A stretch of 17,727 nt of DNA, taken from contig CBDUWP010000026.1 in the NCBI GenBank assembly GCA_965370955.1, positions 1 through 17,727 on the forward strand. The letters are read 5' to 3'. A model generated the notes under the pieces. That model searched no databases. It was not told the origin of the DNA and worked only from the letters and a program-made list of their open reading frames with translations. The stretch comes from CBDUWP01 sp965370955. GTDB taxonomy: Bacteria > Planctomycetota > Phycisphaerae > Sedimentisphaerales > Anaerobacaceae. Of the stretch, positions 1 to 6,573 are shown one piece after another; position 1 is the first letter of the stretch; every line of letters begins with the position of its first letter. A program made the position numbers and the translations under genes.

Positions 1-219
1 GTGGCGGGCCTGCAAATCGTTAAAAAAGGGACAAAAGAGCCGGATGGCGATCTTGCATGGGAAATCGTGAATCTCTGTTTCAGAAAAGGATTGCTGATGT
101 TTGCGCCTGTTGGATTCGGTTCTGGATGCGTGAAAATAGCGCCACCACTTTGCATAACAAAAGAAGCACTGCTAGAAGGATGTCAGGTTGTCCGGGAAGC
201 GATGAAACAGCTGGTCTAA
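1..219 (+). CDS. Class III (PLP-dependent) aminotransferase, C-terminal fragment
   Basis: Only the last 72 or so codons are inside the window; the frame is open to the left edge and the GTG at base 1 is probably internal. The visible tail has a 'GLLMFAPVGF' segment followed by 'VKIAPPLCITKEALLEG', the usual C-terminal end of class III aminotransferases (GabT/4-aminobutyrate and related omega-transaminases). The active-site lysine and cofactor-binding core lie upstream, so the substrate cannot be told. It ends in TAA, 56 nt before uxaE on the same strand, so co-transcription is plausible. Family assignment is fairly sure; exact function is not. Confidence 0.7.
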   Translation: MAGLQIVKKGTKEPDGDLAWEIVNLCFRKGLLMFAPVGFGSGCVKIAPPLCITKEALLEGCQVVREAMKQLV

Positions 220-237
220 ATATAACGTTATATAACG
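220..237. repeat. Overlapping perfect palindromes upstream of uxaE
   Basis: Bases 220-233 form a perfect 14-bp palindrome (ATATAACGTTATAT), overlapped by a second perfect 12-bp palindrome at 226-237 (CGTTATATAACG). Seen another way, TATAACG occurs twice with a 10-bp period (221-227 and 231-237). This nearly fills the gap between the aminotransferase stop and the uxaE ribosome binding site. It could be an operator for a dimeric regulator or an AT-rich promoter element. That role is inference; the symmetry is directly visible. Confidence 0.5.
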
Positions 238-275
238 ATAATCTTGTTTGAAAATTTGAATGGAAAGGCCTGTAA

Positions 276-1520
276 ATGATATTGGAAAAATATTCGATCG
301 GAATCGGTGATAGATTTGCCCATCAAGGAAAAGCACAGCTTAATGCGATTATCAAAGCAAAAAAAATCGGCATAAATGTTGTGCCGGTCTGGAATAAATC
401 GCATAGAGAACATACTATTATTGCAACGACTCCGGCCAGCACAAGGCGAGAGGCTGATGAGGCTGTCGCAAACTGCAAATGGACCGATAGTTATTATGTG
501 GATGCAGATCATATCAATATGTCAAATGTCGATCTGTTTATTGATAGTAGTGACTTCTTTACGCTCGATGTGGCTGACTATATCTCGCAAAAACCAACAG
601 AAGAAGGCCTGACGCAGTTTATGGCTGATAATAATAAATATATCGGCTCGCTAGAAATCGATGGAATCGGGGAAACTTTCAATGTTACAGAAGATGATCT
701 ACTGAAAATCGGCAAAAAATTTCTGGCAGCTGTCACTGAAGCTGGCAAAATTTATCGCCATATCGCAAAAGCTAAAGGGGCTGATAACTTTATTACAGAA
801 GTGTCAATGGATGAATCAGAACTGCCGCAAAGTCCAGCTGAAATGTTTTTTATTCTCTCTATGATTGCCGCCGAAAAAATCCCCGCCCAGACAATCGCGC
901 CGAAATTTACCGGTCAATTTAATAAAGGTGTGGACTATGTCGGAGATGTTGACCAATTTGAAAAGGAATTTAATCAGGATATCGCAGTTATAAAGTTCGC
1001 TGTGGAAAAATTGAATCTGCCGAAAAATTTGAAGCTTAGCGTGCACTCAGGAAGTGATAAGTTTTCAATCTATGAGCCAATCAATAAGGCTCTAAAAAAA
1101 TTCGGGATAGGACTGCATCTTAAAACGGCGGGAACTACTTGGCTCGAGGAACTGATCGGACTGGCTGTGGCTGGAGAAGAAGGACTCGAAATCGCGAAAG
1201 AAGTCTACAAAATCGCTATGACAAAAAAACAAGAGCTTATCACGCCCTATGCAACAGTAGTAGATATCGATGAACAAAAATTGCCAACGGATCAAGAAGT
1301 AAATAGCTGGGACGGGCAAGTCTTTGCGAACGCACTAAGGCATGACCAAAGCTGTGACGAATATAATATGCATTTTAGGCAAATGCTGCATCTAAGTTAT
1401 AAAATTGCGGCGCAAATGGGAGATAGATTTATAGATGCTCTAAAAAAACATGAAGATGTTATCGCTGAAAATGTTACAGAAAATCTGTACGAAAGGCATA
1501 TCAAAAAGATTTTTGTGTGA
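276..1520 (+). CDS. uxaE: Tagaturonate/tagatose epimerase family protein (UxaE-like)
   Basis: A 414-aa protein resembling the UxaE family (Pfam UxaE; Thermotoga maritima TM0440), which epimerises D-tagaturonate to D-fructuronate in an alternative hexuronate pathway. Landmarks shared with the family as I recall it are GIGDRF at residues 9-14, DADH at 76-79 (probable metal ligands), EVSMDE at 175-180, the F-x-G-x-x-x-KG-x-DY-x-GD segment near 211-224, and HSGSDKFS at 257-264 followed by HLKTAGT. All are consistent with a TIM-barrel metal-dependent epimerase. It starts near the catalytic domain and lacks the N-terminal region of the Thermotoga enzyme. The ATG has a good Shine-Dalgarno (AAAGG, 264-268) spaced 7 nt. 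The substrate could be a related ketose or keto-uronate. The aminotransferase lies upstream on the same strand and a terminator follows. Confidence 0.8.
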   Translation: MILEKYSIGIGDRFAHQGKAQLNAIIKAKKIGINVVPVWNKSHREHTIIATTPASTRREADEAVANCKWTDSYYVDADHINMSNVDLFIDSSDFFTLDVADYISQKPTEEGLTQFMADNNKYIGSLEIDGIGETFNVTEDDLLKIGKKFLAAVTEAGKIYRHIAKAKGADNFITEVSMDESELPQSPAEMFFILSMIAAEKIPAQTIAPKFTGQFNKGVDYVGDVDQFEKEFNQDIAVIKFAVEKLNLPKNLKLSVHSGSDKFSIYEPINKALKKFGIGLHLKTAGTTWLEELIGLAVAGEEGLEIAKEVYKIAMTKKQELITPYATVVDIDEQKLPTDQEVNSWDGQVFANALRHDQSCDEYNMHFRQMLHLSYKIAAQMGDRFIDALKKHEDVIAENVTENLYERHIKKIFV

Positions 1521-1546
1521 AAATGAAAATCAATCAATAAAATGAA

Positions 1547-1582
1547 AAGAGCCTGCCGAAAATCCGACAGGCTTCTTTTTTT
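1547..1582. terminator. Bidirectional intrinsic terminator between uxaE and folC
   Basis: GCCTGCCG (1551-1558) pairs with CGACAGGC (1565-1572) across a 6-nt loop. On the plus strand the stem has one C/A mismatch but is followed by a strong T tract (1573-1582). On the minus strand the same position becomes a U-G pair, so the stem is complete, and it is followed by CTCTTTTCATTTT. It can therefore serve both convergent genes. Confidence 0.8.
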
Positions 1583-1592
1583 ATACAAAATT

Positions 1593-2996
1593 TTAATTTG
1601 AAAAGCGAGTCTTGGCTTGGCTAATCAGATAAAAGCTGCCAGTTATACAAATGAGGTCGCCACGGCTTATCGCGTTTTTAGCTAGTTTTAATGCAGGGCT
1701 AAGCGAAGAAGCGGTCTGGCACATCTTGCCGCTTATCTCGGTGTATCGCTCAGCTAACTCATCCGGCGAAACTGCCTTGGGATTTGCGCTGCGAGTGAAA
1801 ATGACCTTGTCAGCGCCATATTGCAATTTGGTCAACATGCCAGTGATGTCTTTATCCACATTGCAACCGAAAATTACTACCATCGAATCATAAGGAACAT
1901 TTTGGCCAATCGCACAAATGAGCTCCTCTATGCTGGCGGCATTGTGGGCGGCGTCTATCATTATGCGGGGATCGTCGTGGATGATCTCCATGCGGCCGTC
2001 AAGTGAAACAGTGGCTAAGCCAGCAATTGTTTTGTCGTTATCTATCTCGTAACCTATGCTCTTGATCTTGTCGAGCATCGCTAGAGCTAGGCCGCAATTT
2101 ATCGCTTGATGCTTTCCGTGCATAGGAACTCGCAAATGTTCAAATTTGCTCGTCTCTGTCGTTAGGCATATTCTTGTATGAGGACCGTGCTGACGCGAAG
2201 TCTCAAAACGAAAAGAGAAATCAATGTCATGGCCGGCTATGCTCAAAGGAGTCTCGGACAAAAGGGCTTCAGACCGTAAAACCTTCAAAGCGACCTTGTC
2301 CTGAATGACGCTGATCGCGGGAATGTTCTTCTTGAAAATCCCAGCTTTCTCATAGGCTATCTTGTCAATAGTGTTACCGAGTTGATTCTGGTGATCAATG
2401 CTAAGGCTGGTTATGCCGACCACCTCAGGTGTGATGACGTTAGTGCTGTCGAGCCGGCCGCCAAGGCCAGTCTCTATCACGGCAAAATCTACCTTGTTGT
2501 CAGAAAAGTGCATGAATGCAAGGGCAGTCATGATCTCAAAAAATGTCGGCTGATTGTTCTTGCCCATTTTTTCTATCGGATTGTGAGCGCGATTCATCAA
2601 GCCAAGCATCTCGTTGTCAGAAATCAGATTAGAGTCAATGGCTATCCGCTCGTGCAAATGAATCAAGTGCGGAGAAGTGTAAAGGCCAGTCTTAAAGCCG
2701 TTAGCCTCAAGCATCTTGGCAAGCATCGTAGCTGTCGAACCCTTGCCCTTAGTGCCGGCAATATGAAGAGTCTTGATCTTCTTGTGAGGATTGTCCAGCA
2801 ACGATAACAGCTTCCGCATTTTGTCCAAGTTGAAGGTAGTGACATTGTAACGCAAATGCTTTTGATTCTCATAATCTGTTTTACTGAAAAGGTAATCCAA
2901 AGCGGCTTTATAAGTGCTGAAAGCTTTCTTGCTCTTGACTGTCGTCTTCTTGGTGATTTTCTTGGTCTTTTTAGTTGTTTTCTTTAATTTAGCCAT
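1593..2996 (-). CDS. folC: Bifunctional folylpolyglutamate synthase/dihydrofolate synthase
   Basis: A 467-aa Mur-ligase-family enzyme that adds glutamate to folates, and usually also to dihydropteroate. Visible motifs are the P-loop GTKGKGST at residues 81-88, TSPHL in the following loop, ETGLGGRLDSTN in the central domain, SIDHQNQLG, and a C-terminal-domain DAAHN motif. These are the expected FolC landmarks in the expected order. Residues 1-24 form an unusual Lys/Thr-rich tail (repeated KKTTKKTKK-like units) before the family's normal start near 'ALDYLF'. The next in-frame methionine (residue 60) is inside the fold, so the ATG at 2996 is the best start. There is no clear Shine-Dalgarno. A promoter lies immediately upstream, giving a very short leader. 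It is convergent with uxaE and divergent from dprA. Confidence 0.95.
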   Translation of the reverse strand: MAKLKKTTKKTKKITKKTTVKSKKAFSTYKAALDYLFSKTDYENQKHLRYNVTTFNLDKMRKLLSLLDNPHKKIKTLHIAGTKGKGSTATMLAKMLEANGFKTGLYTSPHLIHLHERIAIDSNLISDNEMLGLMNRAHNPIEKMGKNNQPTFFEIMTALAFMHFSDNKVDFAVIETGLGGRLDSTNVITPEVVGITSLSIDHQNQLGNTIDKIAYEKAGIFKKNIPAISVIQDKVALKVLRSEALLSETPLSIAGHDIDFSFRFETSRQHGPHTRICLTTETSKFEHLRVPMHGKHQAINCGLALAMLDKIKSIGYEIDNDKTIAGLATVSLDGRMEIIHDDPRIMIDAAHNAASIEELICAIGQNVPYDSMVVIFGCNVDKDITGMLTKLQYGADKVIFTRSANPKAVSPDELAERYTEISGKMCQTASSLSPALKLAKNAISRGDLICITGSFYLISQAKTRFSN

Positions 2997-3005
2997 AGGT
3001 CATTG

Positions 3006-3034
3006 AGTATAGCATGATGGAGGCGTAAAGTCAA
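3006..3034 (-). promoter_or_regulatory. sigma70-like promoter of folC, near-leaderless
   Basis: On the minus strand TTGACT (3034-3029) and TATACT (3011-3006) are separated by exactly 17 nt, a strong sigma70 match. The -10 ends 9 nt before the folC ATG, so the predicted start of transcription leaves a leader of only about 2-4 nt. Confidence 0.7.
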
Positions 3035-3236
3035 TTCGCTTGGATTTTATTGGAAATTGAGCTAATGTTACAACTGATTAAATGGTAGTAAGTGTTTGTT
3101 TATAAGGACTTTAAGGGTTGTTGGTTAATTTCGGGTTAAGAAAAAAGTATTTTGTGTGCTTATTGTAATATAAGTAGGGCTTATTGAATGGCGAATTAAT
3201 CCTGACAAAGCTAAGCCGGCGATGATTCTAAATATC

Positions 3237-3265
3237 TTGACAAAATGCACCGAAAATAGCAAAAT
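3237..3265 (+). promoter_or_regulatory. Putative promoter of dprA giving a leaderless mRNA
   Basis: TTGACA (3237-3242), a perfect -35, is followed after 17 nt by CAAAAT (3260-3265, 4/6 match to the -10 consensus). Only 6 nt separate the -10 from the dprA ATG at 3272, so transcription would begin at or within a base or two of the start codon. No Shine-Dalgarno is present. The rest of the folC-dprA gap (3035-3236) is AT-rich and I see no gene or RNA in it. Confidence 0.55.
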
Positions 3266-3271
3266 GTCCCC

Positions 3272-4438
3272 ATGGAGAGAACCGGACATTCAGCCGATAT
3301 CGATAAGTGGTTGATTCTAGCAAAAGCCGATGGCGTAGGGCCAGTTACCTTTGCTAGATTGCTCGACTATTTTGGCTCCATTGACGAAATTTTGGGAGCA
3401 AACACTTTTCAATTGCAAAAAGTTAAAGGAATAGCAAAAGTAGCTTCTGAAAAAATCGCGGCCTCCATAAAAATTAACAATCCTATAAAAGAAATCGCAT
3501 TCGCAGATAAATTAGGCGTTAAAATAATACATTCTCAAGATAGTAGGTATCCAACTCTATTGACAAAAAGTTACGATCCGCCGCCTGTACTATATGTCAA
3601 AGGCAATCTGACGATGGCTGATAATCTGGCTGTCGCAATCGTTGGAGCAAGGCGATGCAGCAATTATGGAGCAGAACAAGCAAGCAGATTCGCTCATCTA
3701 CTTTCAGCTGCCGGTTTTACAATTGTATCAGGACTAGCCAGAGGCGTTGACAGCTATGCACATCAAGGAGCAATCGCCGCAACTGGACGAACTATTGCTG
3801 TCTTAGGAAACGGATTGGCAAATGTCTATCCGCCGGAACATAAAAAACTGTTCGAGCAAATAACCGGCTGCGGAGCCTGCATCAGTGAACTATCTCTGAC
3901 AGCACAGCCCAAAGCTGAACATTTTCCAGCTCGAAATAGAATTATCGCGGCAATGACACTAGCGACCATAGTCGTAGAAGCATCTCTGAGGTCAGGGGCT
4001 ATGATTACGGCAACAGCGGCGATGGACAATAATAGGGAGGTTATGGCTGTGCCGGGAAAGATCGATTCCTATCTAAGTGCCGGGCCAAATAAACTGATAA
4101 AGCAAGGGGCAACACTGATCGATTCGGTAGAAGATGTTGTCGAAGCGTTAGGACATATCGGTCGAAAGCTAAAAGAACATGCAAAAAAAGCTACAAATCT
4201 GGCGGTCGAAAAGACTCGAGAAGTTAGCAATACGCCTGAACTCAAATTGACCGAACATGAAAGAAATATTTATAAAGCACTCTCAAACGAAACAATGTTT
4301 GCCGATCAGATAATTAACGAGTGCAATATCGAACCGGGCCAAGTCAACTCCTGCCTGATCTCTATGCAGCTTAAAGGTCTCGTTAAACAATTGGCCGGCG
4401 GGCTATATGAACTGAAAACAAAAAAGCAACTATTATAA
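3272..4438 (+). CDS. dprA: DNA-processing protein DprA (Smf)
   Basis: A 388-aa protein that loads RecA onto incoming single-stranded DNA during natural transformation and is also widely conserved in non-competent bacteria. Domain order is clear: an N-terminal helix-hairpin-helix/SAM-like segment (about 14-68, with GVGPVTFARLLDYFG), an extended Rossmann fold (about 80-295) with the VGARRCSNYG, SGLARGVD, FPARNRIIA, SGAMITA and AGPNKLI signatures, and a C-terminal winged helix (about 325-385, the DprA_WH/Z-DNA-binding-like domain). The length is typical of a three-domain DprA. The start is the first ATG after the promoter. It is divergent from folC and convergent with the ATPase operon. No other competence gene is visible. 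Confidence 0.95.
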   Translation: MERTGHSADIDKWLILAKADGVGPVTFARLLDYFGSIDEILGANTFQLQKVKGIAKVASEKIAASIKINNPIKEIAFADKLGVKIIHSQDSRYPTLLTKSYDPPPVLYVKGNLTMADNLAVAIVGARRCSNYGAEQASRFAHLLSAAGFTIVSGLARGVDSYAHQGAIAATGRTIAVLGNGLANVYPPEHKKLFEQITGCGACISELSLTAQPKAEHFPARNRIIAAMTLATIVVEASLRSGAMITATAAMDNNREVMAVPGKIDSYLSAGPNKLIKQGATLIDSVEDVVEALGHIGRKLKEHAKKATNLAVEKTREVSNTPELKLTEHERNIYKALSNETMFADQIINECNIEPGQVNSCLISMQLKGLVKQLAGGLYELKTKKQLL

Positions 4439-4459
4439 AATATCCCTTGCTCTTTCTTG

Positions 4460-4551
4460 CTGCCCCTTAGACGCGAATCATGTCGTGTTGATTAACCCAC
4501 CACAACCGACCGTTGGCGTCCTCTTACTGCCCCTTAAGCGCGGATCATGTC
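4460..4551 (-). repeat. Imperfect direct repeat: degenerate second copy of the atpD 3' end
   Basis: The 25-bp unit at 4527-4551 covers the last codons and stop of atpD plus adjacent downstream bases. It recurs at 4460-4484 with 22 of 25 positions identical, 67 bp away. Read on the minus strand the downstream copy would encode Asp-Met-Ile-Arg-Val-stop, against the genuine Asp-Met-Ile-Arg-Ala-stop. Either a partial tandem duplication or an old rearrangement of the gene end explains it. Confidence 0.7.
4482..4510. terminator. Bulged hairpin between dprA and atpD, possible weak terminator
   Basis: GTCGTGTTG (4482-4490) pairs with CAACCGAC (4503-4510): eight base pairs with a single bulged T and a 12-nt loop. 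There is no T tract on either side, so it is not a classical intrinsic terminator. It lies in the 95-bp convergent gap between dprA and the ATPase operon, where no better terminator is visible. Confidence 0.3.
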
Positions 4552-5151
4552 AGCTATCTTCATTAGGCGGCTGGTATTGTCACGCTCCGCTTCTGAAAGC
4601 TTATTGAATATGAAGCGAATGGTGTCGGTTATTTCAGGAATAACGATGTGTTCCAAAACATTGACGCGGCGGCGAGTCATTTCCAACTCGACAGCTAATA
4701 ATCTGGCTTGCTTTTCCTTTTCAGCAAGATCTATCAATTTGTCAAATGCTTTCTCCAATGCTAAAAGGGCTATGTCCATCTCGCCGGAACTGTTCAAAAA
4801 GCCATAACAAATGATGTCACCTTGAATGTCCTTATTCAAATGAGGAACGCGAACGTTCATGATGTTAGAAAACTCTATCGCCATATTGAATTTTTTGGTG
4901 GGGATATCCAATGCACTTTTAACATCTTCTGGTTCCATCGAGGCTCTGGCCAACATGAAACGCTTGAAAGTCTCCTGAAGCTGCTTCTCAACCTGTTTGC
5001 GAAGGGGCTGTATGACGCGGGCAATGTTGATCAGCTGACGAGAAAGTTCGTCACGCTTCTCACTCAAAAGACGATGGCCGCGATTGGCAAGAGTTATCTT
5101 CTTGCGAAGATTTAACAACTCCATTCTGGTGGCATTTACATTCTCCAGCAT
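4534..5151 (-). CDS. atpD: V-type ATP synthase subunit D
   Basis: A 205-aa central-stalk subunit (NtpD family) that forms the rotor shaft with subunit F inside the A3B3 head. The N terminus (NATRMELLNLRKKITLANRGHRLLSEKRDEL) and the C-terminal 'RRRVNVLEHIVIPEI..TI.FI...L.E.ERD' region are the family signatures. The protein is mostly long helices, as expected for a coiled-coil shaft. Its ATG directly abuts the atpB stop codon (TAG then ATG with no gap), indicating tight translational coupling. It is the last gene of the operon. Its 3' end is partly repeated just downstream. Confidence 0.95.
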   Translation of the reverse strand: MLENVNATRMELLNLRKKITLANRGHRLLSEKRDELSRQLINIARVIQPLRKQVEKQLQETFKRFMLARASMEPEDVKSALDIPTKKFNMAIEFSNIMNVRVPHLNKDIQGDIICYGFLNSSGEMDIALLALEKAFDKLIDLAEKEKQARLLAVELEMTRRRVNVLEHIVIPEITDTIRFIFNKLSEAERDNTSRLMKIADMIRA

Positions 5152-6546
5152 CTAGCGAGTCTCCTGTTCTTTGCGGAATTTTGGCATATATTTCTTGATC
5201 AAATCCACATCGATACGCTTCAATTCAACATTGTCGAACATACTTAGCAGCTTCCAGCCGAGATCCAATGTCTCAAAAATAGTGCGGTTCTCATGATAAC
5301 CCTGCGAAATATATTCACCTTCAAAACGATTGGCAAAAGTCATGTACCGTTTGTCCTCATCTGACAGGGCGGCTTCGCCCATGATCGTTGCCAACTCTTG
5401 GGCATCTTTACCGCGAGCGTAAGCGGCATAAAGCTGATTGTACAAATCGGCGTGATCCTCGCGAGTCTTGCCCTCGCCAATACCCTTGTCCTTCAATCGC
5501 GATAGTGACGGCAATGCGTCCAATGGCGGTGATACGCCTTTTCTATGCAGCGAACGTGATAGGATTATTTGGCCCTCTGTGATGTAGCCTGTCAAGTCAG
5601 GAACTGGGTGGGTCTTGTCGTCTTCGGGCATAGTCAATACAGGAACCATTGTGATGGAACCTTTTTTGCCCTTGATGCGGCCGGAACGTTCGTAAATTGT
5701 GGCTAAATCTGTGTAAAGATAACCCGGATAACCACGACGACCGGGAACCTCTTTTCTGGCGGCACTTATCTCTCGCAACGCATCGCAATAATTCGTCATG
5801 TCATTTAATATGACCAAAACGTGCATGTCTTTATCGAAGGCTAAATATTCGGCGGCTGTCAAAGCAAAGCGAGGTGTAGCAATTCGCTCGATGGCTGGGT
5901 CATTAGCCAGATTCAAAAACATGACAGATCGCTCAATTGCGCCGGTCTCAGTCAAATCGTTAATGAAAAATTGGGCGGCTTCAAAAGTTATGCCCATCGC
6001 TCCAAAAACTACAGCAAACTTTTGTCCCTTGCCGAGAACAGATGCCTGACGAGCCAATTGGGCAGTTATCTCATCGTGAGGAAGGCCGGAGCCGGAAAAA
6101 ATCGGCAGTTTCTGGCCGCGAACCAAAGGATTCAAACCGTCAATTGTTGAAATGCCAGTCTGAATAAACTCGTTCGGTAAATCTCGGCCATAGGGGTTGA
6201 TCGGATTACCGTTAATGTCACGGCTTACCTCAGGGATAATCTCGGGGCCGCCGTCTTTAGGGACGCCAAGGCCAGTGAAAACCCGGCCTAAAATGTCGCC
6301 GGACAATTTTAGCTCCAACGGCTTGCCCAAAAAGCGAACCGTACTGGTCTCTACGTCAATGCCCTCTGTGCCTTCAAAAACCTGAATCAAAACCTTGTCT
6401 CTTTCAACCTGAAGAACCTGACCATGACGAACGGAACCGTCGCCAAGCTCTACATCGACGATGTGGCCGAATTTGGCATTGTCAACTTTTTCCACCAGCA
6501 TCAGCGGACCATAAATACTCTCTACTGTTTGATATTCTTTAAGCAT
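5152..6546 (-). CDS. atpB: V-type ATP synthase subunit B (non-catalytic)
   Basis: A 464-aa non-catalytic subunit of the A3B3 hexamer (NtpB). It has the N-terminal beta-barrel, the degenerate nucleotide-binding loop FSGSGLPHDEI at residues 150-160 in place of a Walker A (normal for B subunits), the 'ALREISAARKEVPGRRGYPGYLYTDLATIYERSGRI' segment, and the LSRSLHRKGVSPP segment expected to supply an arginine to the catalytic site of the adjacent A subunit. The length is usual. A strong Shine-Dalgarno (AGGAG, 6 nt before the ATG) supports the start. It sits between atpA (27-nt gap) and atpD (no gap). Confidence 0.97.
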   Translation of the reverse strand: MLKEYQTVESIYGPLMLVEKVDNAKFGHIVDVELGDGSVRHGQVLQVERDKVLIQVFEGTEGIDVETSTVRFLGKPLELKLSGDILGRVFTGLGVPKDGGPEIIPEVSRDINGNPINPYGRDLPNEFIQTGISTIDGLNPLVRGQKLPIFSGSGLPHDEITAQLARQASVLGKGQKFAVVFGAMGITFEAAQFFINDLTETGAIERSVMFLNLANDPAIERIATPRFALTAAEYLAFDKDMHVLVILNDMTNYCDALREISAARKEVPGRRGYPGYLYTDLATIYERSGRIKGKKGSITMVPVLTMPEDDKTHPVPDLTGYITEGQIILSRSLHRKGVSPPLDALPSLSRLKDKGIGEGKTREDHADLYNQLYAAYARGKDAQELATIMGEAALSDEDKRYMTFANRFEGEYISQGYHENRTIFETLDLGWKLLSMFDNVELKRIDVDLIKKYMPKFRKEQETR

Positions 6547-6573
6547 TTCAAACTCCTGTTATTTTGCTCAGTT

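Noticed and set aside
2382..2807. Plus-strand ORF of 141 codons
   Set aside because: Fully antisense to well-conserved folC motifs; no recognisable protein features.
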